64,000 nucleotides of DNA from contig JAPNUR010000014.1 of NCBI GenBank assembly GCA_026627385.1, positions 20,897-84,896 on the forward strand. Direction: 5' to 3'. The translations under genes and the position numbers were made by a program. This DNA comes from Bacillota bacterium. Lineage in GTDB: Bacteria > Bacillota > Sulfobacillia > Sulfobacillales > Sulfobacillaceae. Each line of letters opens with the position of its first letter. Position 1 is the stretch's first letter. Shown piece by piece: positions 25,841 through 34,166 of this stretch. Under the pieces are notes generated by a model. That model was not told the DNA's origin and made no database searches. It was given only the letters and a program-made list of their open reading frames with translations.

Positions 25841-26670
25841 CCACTGTGATGCGCTATAGCCTCAAAGAGACGATGCGCAAGCGCACCATCGCCGCCGCCG
25901 GCGGACTGACCTTTCTTTTTTTATTGCTCTTCTTTTTGTTTCTGAAGTGGGTGGGCCCGCCGCCGGCGATTCCTGGGTCAGAATTTCTCGCCGGCTTAAC
26001 GTATCTTTACCTCGGGCTTTTTGCTGCCTACGTCATGATCGCCCTCTTTAGCGTCTTAATTTATGTGGCCACCGTGTCTCAGGAAATTGATGACGGCACC
26101 TTGTTGGCCGTGTTGCCGAGGCCCATCCGGCGCTATGAGTTGCTGCTCGGCAAGTGGTTGGGCCTGGCGGTGATGGTACTCTGTTACTCGGCCCTCCTCT
26201 TTTTTGGGTTGGTGGTGATAGACCAAGCGCAGTATGGTCCGGTGGTGGCGAGTGCTCACGATCTCTTCTTAGCCTATGGCGATTTTTTGTTGGAAGGCTT
26301 GGTGGTTTCGGCGGTGACGCTCCTCGGGTCGACGCTCACGGCCACCATGACCAACGGGATTGTGGTGTCGTCCGCTGTGCTCATTGCCTTTTTGGGGGGC
26401 GCGCTCGAGCAGCTGGGCGCCCTAACGAGCTCAGCCCCGGCCTTTACGGTCATCGGGTGGATCACCAGTTTAATCATGCCCACGGATGCCTTATACCGTC
26501 GGGCGCTATATCAATTGCTGGGAAACCACGCCTATGCCGGGGCGGTGGCAGGATTTGGCCCCTTTGGCGCGGTAAAGCCGCCGGGCGAAGGCATGGTGTT
26601 TTACGGCCTCTTATACCTGGTTGGCATGCTCTTACTCGCAGTTTGGCATTTTGGCCACCGAGACCTCTAA
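25837..26670 (+). CDS. ABC-2 type transporter permease
   Basis: 277 residues with about six membrane helices. The conserved EIDDGTLLAVLPRPIRRYELLLGKW segment is the cytoplasmic coupling region of ABC-2 permeases (NatB/GldF-like). It forms the membrane part of the exporter with the ATPase encoded just before it. It is the last gene of the sigma/anti-sigma/ABC operon. After the stop comes a GGCCGGGGTTTTT stretch that may act as a weak terminator. Confidence 0.88.
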   Translation: MTTVMRYSLKETMRKRTIAAAGGLTFLFLLLFFLFLKWVGPPPAIPGSEFLAGLTYLYLGLFAAYVMIALFSVLIYVATVSQEIDDGTLLAVLPRPIRRYELLLGKWLGLAVMVLCYSALLFFGLVVIDQAQYGPVVASAHDLFLAYGDFLLEGLVVSAVTLLGSTLTATMTNGIVVSSAVLIAFLGGALEQLGALTSSAPAFTVIGWITSLIMPTDALYRRALYQLLGNHAYAGAVAGFGPFGAVKPPGEGMVFYGLLYLVGMLLLAVWHFGHRDL

Positions 26671-27255
26671 GGCCGGGGTTTTTCAGATGGGGTGCAATGA
26701 TGTCCTAGCATAGCGAACGGTAGAAGGGGATGTGCGGTGGTGGGAGACCCCAGATGATGGCGATTTGCGCCTTAAGGTTTAAGGGGACCTCACGCGTGTT
26801 ACCACCCCTTTTGCGCGCTAGGCAATTACGGACCCAACACCAAAACCTCGCCGGGAGCGGTGGTCGCCGCCCTATCCATGGGCCCAAGAGGATTCGTGGG
26901 CTATGAAATGGCCCGCAGCGTTGACACTCGCCGGATTTGCATGCGTGTTCCAAGAGCAAATAGCCTTGGGCCGTATCTTACGTCATGCTGCGGGTGATGC
27001 TGCCGCGGTATGAGCAGCGCCTCTTCTCCTTGGCCTTTGTCCTTGCGTGCGTCGTTCGAGAGCGCTGGCTCCGTACCGGGACAACCGTACCACCCCCTAC
27101 TACCTGTGGCGCTGCCCAGCCATGACGTGATTCCATCGTCACCGCGAACCGGGCTACTCTTTAATCTTATGGCCGAGGTACCATTTGCTATTAATGGCAT
27201 AAAATGGAGCGATTCTCGGTTAACTTAGTGGTGCAGCGCAAAGGGGCGTGATTGG
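26671..27255. pseudogene. Degenerate coding remnants, possibly from a transposase
   Basis: 585 bases with no intact gene. On the minus strand a frame ending at 26705 finishes with REVPLNLKAQIAIIWGLPPP, protein-like in composition and similar in feel to transposase C-termini. On the plus strand a short frame near 26992-27120 reads MLRVMLPRYEQRLFSLAFVL. Both are broken by stops and frameshifts. No terminal inverted repeats or target duplication were found, so a mobile origin is only suspected. Confidence 0.35.
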
Positions 27256-28455
27256 ATGGCGTTATTTGAAGATACCTTTCCCCCTTATTTTCCGTTGGGG
27301 AGCCGAACGCTGGCGGTGGGTGCCTCTGGCACCGATGTGGCGGTGGTTCAGGCGCTCTACAATTTGCTGGTGGAGACCATGAATCCACCGCAAGGACCGA
27401 TAGGTCCTCCGATTGTCATTACGGGCCATTACGATCTAAAAACCGTCTCTGCGGTGAAAACCTTGCAGGCGTATTTTGGTCTGGCAGCGGATGGTGTGGT
27501 GGGCCCGTTAACGTACTTTACCTTAGGCCAAGGTGTCGGGCCTCACGTCGTGTACGATGGGCCCCCTTACGGCAGCCGTGAACTAAATCTTGGGATGGCC
27601 GGCGGAGATGTCATCGTCTTGCAAAACCGCTTGAATTGTTACCGCTACGCGACGATCCTAGGCGGTCCCGCCACGGGGACGTTTGATATTCGCACGCAAG
27701 ACGCGGTGCGGGCATTTAAGGAAGATGCAGAAACTAATGGGGATACCGGGTTTCCGCCCAATGGGGTCGCAGGTTCAGGGTTTTTTGACGCCTCTTGGCT
27801 TTATACGACGGCTGGAGGGCGGAACTTGCTGAGCGGTCGCCACGGGGTGGACGTGGTGTTCGTCCAGGCCGTATTGCAGGATCTGGGATTTTACGCCGGA
27901 CGCCTGACCGGGTATTACGATGCCTTAACCCGATCCGCGGTGGTCGCCTTTCAACGGGCCATGGGCATTGAAGCCGATGGTGTGGTCGGCCCCATCACTT
28001 TTTATCACCTGGGTCTTAACAACGTCGCGCCCGCCCCGAGTCCGCTCAGCATTGTGTGGCCTACGGCGCCAATTCCGAGCGTGACGGTGTGCAGCGTGGC
28101 GCTGACAAGCCAAACGTCGAATCTGCACCCTTACGGAGTCGCGTCGCTGGTGATCAATCAGGCGGAAGGGTTCGAGAGTCTGGATGTGGTGGGCAATATG
28201 CTGAATCCCCCGCAGTTCTTTGGGAACTTTAGCGGCTACGCTTTTACCTTGGCAGACCCGCTCAGCGGCGAAGTGCTGGAAACTGTTCCCATGATGCGCA
28301 CGTCGGGGACAGTGAATCCAGGGGATTGGGCAGGAACCTTCTCCCCCGGCGTAAAAACCATCCCCGAGGGTGTGGTAACGGTGTATCCGTTTAACCCGGC
28401 AACGGGAAGCTTGGGACCGGTGGTGCTGCAGGCATCGCTCGCCAATTGTCATTAA
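27256..28455 (+). CDS. Protein with three peptidoglycan-binding domains, no signal peptide
   Basis: 399 residues. Three PG_binding_1-like modules are visible, near 15-95, 105-190 and 190-255. Each has the pattern GxxGxDVxxVQxxL...FD/YDxxTxxAVxxFQ...ADGVVGPxTxxxL. The last 130 residues form a beta-rich domain without a familiar motif (PFNPATGSLGPVVLQ at the end). There is no N-terminal signal, which is typical of spore-coat or spore-cortex proteins made in the mother cell; that is inference. A -10-like TAAAAT lies about 50 bases upstream. It stands alone. Confidence 0.7.
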   Translation: MALFEDTFPPYFPLGSRTLAVGASGTDVAVVQALYNLLVETMNPPQGPIGPPIVITGHYDLKTVSAVKTLQAYFGLAADGVVGPLTYFTLGQGVGPHVVYDGPPYGSRELNLGMAGGDVIVLQNRLNCYRYATILGGPATGTFDIRTQDAVRAFKEDAETNGDTGFPPNGVAGSGFFDASWLYTTAGGRNLLSGRHGVDVVFVQAVLQDLGFYAGRLTGYYDALTRSAVVAFQRAMGIEADGVVGPITFYHLGLNNVAPAPSPLSIVWPTAPIPSVTVCSVALTSQTSNLHPYGVASLVINQAEGFESLDVVGNMLNPPQFFGNFSGYAFTLADPLSGEVLETVPMMRTSGTVNPGDWAGTFSPGVKTIPEGVVTVYPFNPATGSLGPVVLQASLANCH

Positions 28456-28593
28456 TATGCGCGAAAATCCCTGGCGGGGGGAGGGCCGGGGCTTTCCCTA
28501 TGGGCTAATTTTGGACGTTCTTTCGGGTGCTAAAGCGCATGGCTTGCGCTGCCGATTTCTTGGTCGGTACAATAAAGGCACACAGCAAAGGGG

Positions 28594-29703
28594 ATGTCAG
28601 TGCTGAAGGGTTCGCGTCCGGTCGTTGCCATTGATGGCCGTAGGGCCTTATCGGGGCCTTATGACGCACTGGGGCGTTACGCATATCACGTGATTACCGA
28701 ACTGGCCTTTCTAACGCGTCCCTATGATCTCTACGTGTACGGTGACTTGTCGGCCGACCCAGAGACACTGAAGCGGTGGCGCTTCCTCTTTCCCGTGGAT
28801 CTGTTGATTACGCCCAATTGCGTCACCTGGGAGCAGATGGCCTTTCCGCAGGCAGTGCGACAAGCCGACGTGGTCCACGCGTTTGATGTGCCGCCGCTCT
28901 TTTCCCGCGTTCCTCAAATCATCACAGTCCTGGACGTGCCACGGGGATCAAAAGAGCCGCTCACAATGCCCTGGCACCTGCGCCTAAAAGAGCAGTACCG
29001 CTCACAAATTCTGGCGGCCAGGCTTCCGCGCGCAGCGCTAGTGCTGGCCGCATCAGACGCCGGGCGCCAGTCTTTGCTCGAGGGATTTTCGGTTAAGGCC
29101 GAGCGCATATGGGTCATCCCCGGGGCACCAGCGCAGACGGAGACCAAGACGTGGGCGAAGAACCGGACTGTGGTCGCCCTGGCCGATCCGGACCCGCGCG
29201 GGAATTTAACGGGCGTGCTCGAGGTGTTTCAACGGGCGGCGCCGGCCGACTTTAAGCTGGTGCTCGTGCTTCAGAAAGCTACTCAGCGATTGGCAGTGGA
29301 CCGTCTGGTCCGGCGATGGTCGCTGAGTGGCCGTGTAGAGGTTGTGGGTCCGCTCCTGGAAGCGGAATGGGCTCAGCGATTAGCCGAAGCAGCGGCCTTC
29401 CTCTACTTGCCGATGCGGGACAGCGCCGCTTTGCCGCTACTTGACGCCATGATTCTTGGTACCCCAGTGATTGCCTGGCGCGGGGGAGCTAGCCGCGAGT
29501 TGCTCGCCGATGGCGATTTCCTTGCCGTGTCCACCGTGGATGAGGCGGCGCGGACCCTGTCTTTGGTGTTGTCTTCTTCCGAAATTCAGCAAAAGTTCAT
29601 CGAAGAGGGCCGTAAGCGCGCCTTGGCGTATCATTGGAAGGACGCCGCAAAACGCACACATGAAGCCTATTTGCGGGTCTTGACAGCCCATCAAGAGCTC
29701 TAA
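28594..29703 (+). CDS. GT4-type glycosyltransferase
   Basis: 369 residues. A GT-B layout is visible: the N-terminal half starts VVAIDGRRALSGPYDALGRYAYHV, and the donor half contains LADPDPRGNLTGVLEVFQRA and LPLLDAMILGTPVIAWRGGASREL, the E/G-rich nucleotide-sugar region of GT4 enzymes. No membrane segment is present, so it acts in the cytoplasm, perhaps on cell-surface glycans. AAAGGGG immediately precedes the ATG; GTG 28600 is an alternative. Nearby genes encode other glycosyltransferases and surface proteins. Confidence 0.8.
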   Translation: MSVLKGSRPVVAIDGRRALSGPYDALGRYAYHVITELAFLTRPYDLYVYGDLSADPETLKRWRFLFPVDLLITPNCVTWEQMAFPQAVRQADVVHAFDVPPLFSRVPQIITVLDVPRGSKEPLTMPWHLRLKEQYRSQILAARLPRAALVLAASDAGRQSLLEGFSVKAERIWVIPGAPAQTETKTWAKNRTVVALADPDPRGNLTGVLEVFQRAAPADFKLVLVLQKATQRLAVDRLVRRWSLSGRVEVVGPLLEAEWAQRLAEAAAFLYLPMRDSAALPLLDAMILGTPVIAWRGGASRELLADGDFLAVSTVDEAARTLSLVLSSSEIQQKFIEEGRKRALAYHWKDAAKRTHEAYLRVLTAHQEL

Positions 29704-29834
29704 TCGGCTAACCCAGAATTTGCCGCCTTGAAAGAGGATTGCCAGGACTCCTGGCGAAGTGTCTTAGTGGAGTTCTGTCGAATCTCGTCCGTTGGATGCA
29801 GACGCGTCCAAGCGTAGATAAGGAGGCGGAGTTT

Positions 29835-31568
29835 GTGTCAGCACGATGGGGAGCCCTAGTGATGGCGCCTGTCTTAGCCGGATGGTTCATGCACGGCCCA
29901 CACCATCTCATGCCGAAAGACGCGCTATCGGTAGCGCTGTCCAGCACCATGGTGGCGCCCGGCCAAACCATTTCTATTAGGGCGTCGCTCAGTGAACACG
30001 TGCAACCGAGCACATACGTGTTTTGGATCCGAGGGCCGCGCCAAGGGTGGCGCCGCATCGCGTCGGCAAGCGGCCAAGTGACGATCAAGGAAACGACGCC
30101 GGGGCTATATTGGGTGCGGGTAGAAGCGGTGGTGAGCGAACAGCGGCACGGAAAGGGGCGCGGCCATTGGCCGGGCCGCCATATTCTCTTTTCGCCGCCG
30201 GCGCTGTTTGATGTGGGCGGCGGCATTAAGCTTTCCGTGAGGCCCGAAAGCGTAGCCGACGGCGGCACGGTGATGTTAAGGGCTTGGGCGCGCGGTGTGC
30301 CCGGTCCTCTTTATCAATTTTCTTACGAGACCCCGAATGGTCAGTGGGTGACGGCGGGGGCATTTTCGCACATCCCCCACGTGCGCTTGAAGATGACGGA
30401 GCCGGGCACCTACGAGGGCCGCGTGACGGTCAAAACCCGAGGGGGCGAGACCTTTGAAAGTGAGACCGTCGATTGGTCAGTTTACGGGTCCGCGACGGCG
30501 TTAACATTAGTGCCGACTCAGTCGACATGGGTGGCCGATGGCGCCGAAACGGGTGCCATTAAAGTGGAGGCGGTTGATGCTCAAGGGGATTTGGTGCCCA
30601 CCTTCAACGGCAGCGGCACCATTACCGATACGAGCTCCGGCGGCGCCATTAGCGCCTGGGGGACCTCTCCTGGCGCGTTAGTGTCGGTGTCGAGCAACCC
30701 GACGGAAACCCTTACCTTTCACCACGGTATGGCCGAGGTCTATATTCAGGCCGGGACTCTGGTTACGAGCGACACCTTAACCGCGACGGCGGCCCTGTCG
30801 TCGACGACGACGCTGTCGGGCACGGTGACAATCTCAGCCGTATCGCAGGTGGCGACAGCCATTGCTGTAAGTCCTGTGAGCACCTATCTCGTGGCCAATG
30901 AAAGCGGCAATCCGGCGACATTTGACGTGTCCGTCGACGACCAAGTGGGCGAGCCGATGTTGTCCGGCACCTACGCCCTCGAGGCAACCTTAACCGGGCC
31001 GGCGCAGTTCAGCACCTTAACCACCGGGCCGCTGAGCGTCACATACCTTGGCGGCGAAGGAGCGGTGCCGGTGACGGTGTATTCCATGGCCGGTGAATCG
31101 GGCACCGTTACGCTAACGGTTTCGGGCACGAACCTGACGTCGGGTTCGGCGAGCCTCAGCGCGGTGTTTGGCGGCCAACCCGCCAAGGCGAGCGTCACGG
31201 CGGCGTCAACCACCCTCACCGATGGTCAGTCCACGGTGCTGACGGTAGGGCAGGTATCCCAAAATGGCGGCCCGGTGGATCCCGCGAGCGTGGACAATAG
31301 CGGGTACGTGATCACCATCACGGGAGCAAATAACGTGCCGGCTACCGGGTTTACCCTCAATGGCGCTGCATACACCGGAAGTCCTATGACCGTGGCCATT
31401 GCCACCGGAGCCAATGGATTTTACGCGACCAGCCAGACGGTCACCTTGGGGGCAACCTCGGCACTTCCAGGCACCTATACGATTCAAGTGGCGTTTGCCG
31501 ATGGGCTCTTTCGCGCATCGACGCCCCTCACCATCACGGTGACAAGTCCTCCCGCCACTAATTCGTAA
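29835..31568 (+). CDS. Secreted Ig-like repeat surface protein
   Basis: 577 residues from the GTG at 29835, selected for the AAGGAGG 7 bases upstream and because it puts a signal peptide (WGALVMAPVLAGWFMHG) at the N-terminus. The rest is a string of beta-sandwich-like repeats rich in Thr, Ser, Gly and Val: an Ig/filamin-like pair to about 220, then invasin/BIg-type units marked by phrases such as TALTLVPTQSTWVADG, ATAIAVSPVSTYLVANES and AKASVTAASTTLTDGQST. There is no LPXTG or S-layer anchor. It is probably an exported adhesin-like or cell-envelope protein. A strong terminator follows. Confidence 0.7.
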   Translation: MSARWGALVMAPVLAGWFMHGPHHLMPKDALSVALSSTMVAPGQTISIRASLSEHVQPSTYVFWIRGPRQGWRRIASASGQVTIKETTPGLYWVRVEAVVSEQRHGKGRGHWPGRHILFSPPALFDVGGGIKLSVRPESVADGGTVMLRAWARGVPGPLYQFSYETPNGQWVTAGAFSHIPHVRLKMTEPGTYEGRVTVKTRGGETFESETVDWSVYGSATALTLVPTQSTWVADGAETGAIKVEAVDAQGDLVPTFNGSGTITDTSSGGAISAWGTSPGALVSVSSNPTETLTFHHGMAEVYIQAGTLVTSDTLTATAALSSTTTLSGTVTISAVSQVATAIAVSPVSTYLVANESGNPATFDVSVDDQVGEPMLSGTYALEATLTGPAQFSTLTTGPLSVTYLGGEGAVPVTVYSMAGESGTVTLTVSGTNLTSGSASLSAVFGGQPAKASVTAASTTLTDGQSTVLTVGQVSQNGGPVDPASVDNSGYVITITGANNVPATGFTLNGAAYTGSPMTVAIATGANGFYATSQTVTLGATSALPGTYTIQVAFADGLFRASTPLTITVTSPPATNS

Positions 31569-31573
31569 GGCCG

Positions 31574-31606
31574 AGCCAGCCACTCCCGAGGGGTGGCTGG
31601 CTTTTC
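31574..31606 (+). terminator. Rho-independent terminator
   Basis: AGCCAGCCAC/GTGGCTGGCT, a 10-base stem with a 9-base loop, followed by TTTTCG, directly after the surface-protein gene. Confidence 0.85.
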
Positions 31607-31679
31607 GTCAGGGATCCCCTCGAGCTTCTCTTTTTCTTAAAGTTTTCCTGTAGTTTGCCAAAAAATTAGCAATAAATGC

Positions 31680-31708
31680 TTGTTTTAGGAGGAATTCTCC
31701 GGTATACC
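31680..31708 (+). promoter_or_regulatory. Putative sigma-A promoter of the RHH-fusion gene
   Basis: TTGTTT (31680-31685), 17 bases, TATACC (31703-31708). The spacer contains a near-palindrome GGAGGAATTCTCC. Transcription would start near 31715 and give a leader of about 155 bases. Confidence 0.5.
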
Positions 31709-31722
31709 TAGAATTGGTTCTA
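31709..31722. promoter_or_regulatory. Inverted repeat at the transcription start, candidate RHH operator
   Basis: TAGAA-TTGG-TTCTA is a perfect 5-base inverted repeat immediately after the -10 box. Its position over +1 would suit a repressor. The downstream gene encodes a ribbon-helix-helix DNA-binding domain, so autorepression is plausible but unproved. Confidence 0.4.
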
Positions 31723-31744
31723 AAAGGGTGGTATCAACCAACCT

Positions 31745-31856
31745 TGGTTGCAACTAAACAAGGAAGGTGAGCCAACTAATCTGATTTAAATCCTGTGGAC
31801 GGCCCTCGCGTCTAAATCCGCAGCACCCTCCTGCACGGAAGGGGTGCAGGAGGTGA
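31745..31856 (+). ncRNA. Structured 5' leader of the RHH-fusion gene, hairpin sequesters an SD
   Basis: Three pairings can be drawn. CCTTG/CAAGG lies in the first part. CTGTGGA/TCCGCAG spans 31793-31824, with one G-U pair. A 12-base hairpin with one bulge (31824-31856) has a 3' arm, GTGCAGGAGGTG, containing a ribosome-binding sequence. A second weaker SD (GAGGTGG) lies just before the GTG. The leader does not match a riboswitch class I know. It could be a translation-controlling element. Confidence 0.45.
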
Positions 31857-31869
31857 GAGGTGGTACGTC

Positions 31870-32643
31870 GTGGCGAATTATTATGGGAAGTCTCGGGCGT
31901 ACGTGGCATTCCAAGTCCGGATCACCCCGGAGTTGAAGGAGAAGTTAATGAAGCGGTCGTTTGAAACCGGCCAAAGTCAAGTGGCCATTGTAAACGAAGC
32001 GCTGGAATATTACTTCGCGAATGTCGTCCCCGAGAAGTCCGAGCCGCCGCCCGCATCTACCAGTACCGTGTGGGCGTCCTACGCCAGTGAGCTAACGGAC
32101 TTTGCCACATATAACCAACAGGACGGCATTTTGGATGTGTTGGCGCCATCTATCATGTCTTCGACAGACTTTACGGTCAGTGGCACATCGTCTACTGGAA
32201 CAGCGACAACTTCCCAGTACAGTGGTTCTATCGCTGTTTGGGATGTAAGCGGTAGTTATTACTACGTCGCTCTCGATCAAGTAACGGCTGCCGGCACGAC
32301 GGCCACGACGGATGATGTGGGAATCGAAGTGCAGGCGCCGACGACGCTGACAGGTGCGACCGTGGAGTACGCTGTGAATGGCGGAAGCTACACGACCAGC
32401 AGCACGTACGCCATTCCTGTGGCCGTCGAGAGCAGTAAGGGGACGTGGTGCGTGGCACCGAGCCAGAACTTTGTCCTCGATTGGCAAGTCTCGTTGCCCA
32501 ACAGCGGCGCACCTTCGTCTATCCGATTGCTGTTTCACAACCGTAGGTTTGTATTTCAAAACAGGGAAATAGGAGGCCTCCAAGGTCCTTGGAGGCCTCC
32601 CTTCATGAGAAGTTCAGCGTGGCTATCTTGGCATCTTGTCTAA
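31870..32643 (+). CDS. Ribbon-helix-helix protein fused to a beta-rich domain
   Basis: 257 residues as read. Residues 1-45 form a ribbon-helix-helix: the strand RAYVAFQVRIT, helix PELKEKLMKRSFETG, turn, and helix SQVAIVNEALEYYFAN. From about 60 onward comes a Ser/Thr/Gly/Tyr-rich all-beta stretch (STDFTVSGTSSTGTATTS, YYYVALDQVTAAGTTATTDD) that looks like an extracellular or fibre protein, though no signal peptide is possible. The last 40 residues read through a perfect 14-base hairpin and look unnatural. A one-base deletion near 32511 would explain this: the alternative frame ends FVYPIAVSQP-stop at 32546. The start is GTG. Function unknown. Confidence 0.6.
   Translation: MANYYGKSRAYVAFQVRITPELKEKLMKRSFETGQSQVAIVNEALEYYFANVVPEKSEPPPASTSTVWASYASELTDFATYNQQDGILDVLAPSIMSSTDFTVSGTSSTGTATTSQYSGSIAVWDVSGSYYYVALDQVTAAGTTATTDDVGIEVQAPTTLTGATVEYAVNGGSYTTSSTYAIPVAVESSKGTWCVAPSQNFVLDWQVSLPNSGAPSSIRLLFHNRRFVFQNREIGGLQGPWRPPFMRSSAWLSWHLV
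32572..32600. repeat. Perfect 14-base inverted repeat, likely terminator
   Basis: GGAGGCCTCCAAGG and CCTTGGAGGCCTCC flank a single T. It lies 25 bases after the alternative stop of the RHH-fusion gene. No U-tract follows on the plus strand, so termination may be inefficient or factor-dependent. Confidence 0.6.
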
Positions 32644-32699
32644 TGGTTGTGTAACCTTGTGAGTGGATGTTGTGGGGAGCGATGTGAGGAGGGGTTGTG

Positions 32700-34166
32700 A
32701 TGGCAACGGTGCCGGAGGCGCCGGATTGGAAGGAAGAAGTTATTCAGCACCTGAGGGCCCAGCGGTGGCAAGAGGCGGTCGATCTGCTTGTCTCCCGTGT
32801 GAGAACATCGCCGACGGACGCCCAGGCGTGGGTGTTCATGGCCGAAGCGCTAGAGCACTTGGGCGAGCGGGCCGGAGCCTGGCGGTGTTATGACCGCGGG
32901 TGGATGCTCGATCCTCAAGCGGCGTGGGCGCCTGCCGCCGAGGCGCGACTTCAGGACGTGCGCGGTCAATCGGGGCCTGAGTGGTTGGAAGCATTGTTGA
33001 CCGTGCCCAAGGTACGGGTGGTCGGGGCTATTCTGGCCAAGGATGAGGCCGAAAACATTGAGCGGTGTGTGAGGGCTCTCCTTCCTGCGGTGGACGCTGT
33101 GTTCGTGGCCGATACCGGATCGACCGATGGAACGCAGGACATTGCCCGTGAGGCCGGTGCTACTGTGGTTGAGGTGCCTTGGGAGGATGATTTTGGGAAA
33201 GCGCGCAGCTGCCTCGACCCTCATCTCGGCACGGAAGGCTGGGTCCTGTGGGTGGATGCGGACGAGTTTCTGCGCGAAGATGACGTGCATGTGCCACGCA
33301 CTGTCGCGGGACTTTACGAACAAGTGGACCCGCCCATGCTGCTGCGCTTTGTGCAGGTCAACCATCTGGGCAACGTGGTCGATCCCAACTATGACACCAC
33401 GCGCATGTTTCCCTTAGGCAAAGGGTTGAGCTGGCGGGGACGAATCCACGAACAGGTCGCGACCGTGAGTGGGGTACCCATGCGCATTCAGCGTGGCGCC
33501 GTCCGCATCCGTGTCGACCATTGGGGTTACGAGCGTTCGGTGATGCAAGCGCGAGACAAGTTTAACCGCAATATTCGCCTGCTGCGTGCATGGACCCAGG
33601 ACGAGCCGAAAAACCCCGCGGCGTGGGGATTTCTAGGGCGGGATCTCTTCATTTCGGGATCGATTGAAGAAGCCATCAACGCGCTTTACCAGGCGGAGCG
33701 CTTAGGGCAACGGGACCGCAACTATGCGCGACTGCCCGAAGTGCGCGCTGTGCTATGTGAGGCGTTAGTGCGACTGAAGCGCCTGGAAGAAGCTCGCGTG
33801 GTAGCGGAGCGGACCACGCAAGATGCTCCTGATTTTCCGACGGGGTGGTATTGGAAAGGGCATATTGCGCTATTGCAGGCCAATGAGGCGGTGCAAACAG
33901 CCATTGCGGCAAGTCGGAAAGTCCGGGAGCTGGCACCGCGCTACCGCGGGCTGGTTTCGGTGAATCCTGACATCCCGCAATTTCTAGCGCCGGTGACCGA
34001 GGCGGATGCCCTCAAAATGGCTGGGCAATGGGAAGCAGCACTCGCACTGTACCAGCAGGCTACCCGCGTCAAACCGGACCACGAGGGAGTCAAGCAGCAG
34101 ATCGCCTCCTTGACAGAGCGGGCCCGTAGAATCGCTAGCCAAAATCCTGGCGCGAACAGTCGATGA
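32700..34166 (+). CDS. GT2 glycosyltransferase with TPR repeats
   Basis: 488 residues from ATG 32700, with AGGAGGGG 5 bases upstream. An N-terminal TPR pair (about 10-90) is followed by a GT-A domain: VVGAILAKDEAENIERCVRALL, DTGSTDGTQDIA and the DxD-like WVDADEF. The C-terminal half is helical TPR sequence. This SunS/YfdH-like layout belongs to the large Asn/Asp-rich GT2 family often called TPR glycosyltransferases, cytoplasmic enzymes that may modify peptides or proteins. A second, shorter member is at 63054. The acceptor is unknown; the adjacent RHH-fusion or surface proteins are possible targets. Confidence 0.82.
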   Translation: MATVPEAPDWKEEVIQHLRAQRWQEAVDLLVSRVRTSPTDAQAWVFMAEALEHLGERAGAWRCYDRGWMLDPQAAWAPAAEARLQDVRGQSGPEWLEALLTVPKVRVVGAILAKDEAENIERCVRALLPAVDAVFVADTGSTDGTQDIAREAGATVVEVPWEDDFGKARSCLDPHLGTEGWVLWVDADEFLREDDVHVPRTVAGLYEQVDPPMLLRFVQVNHLGNVVDPNYDTTRMFPLGKGLSWRGRIHEQVATVSGVPMRIQRGAVRIRVDHWGYERSVMQARDKFNRNIRLLRAWTQDEPKNPAAWGFLGRDLFISGSIEEAINALYQAERLGQRDRNYARLPEVRAVLCEALVRLKRLEEARVVAERTTQDAPDFPTGWYWKGHIALLQANEAVQTAIAASRKVRELAPRYRGLVSVNPDIPQFLAPVTEADALKMAGQWEAALALYQQATRVKPDHEGVKQQIASLTERARRIASQNPGANSR

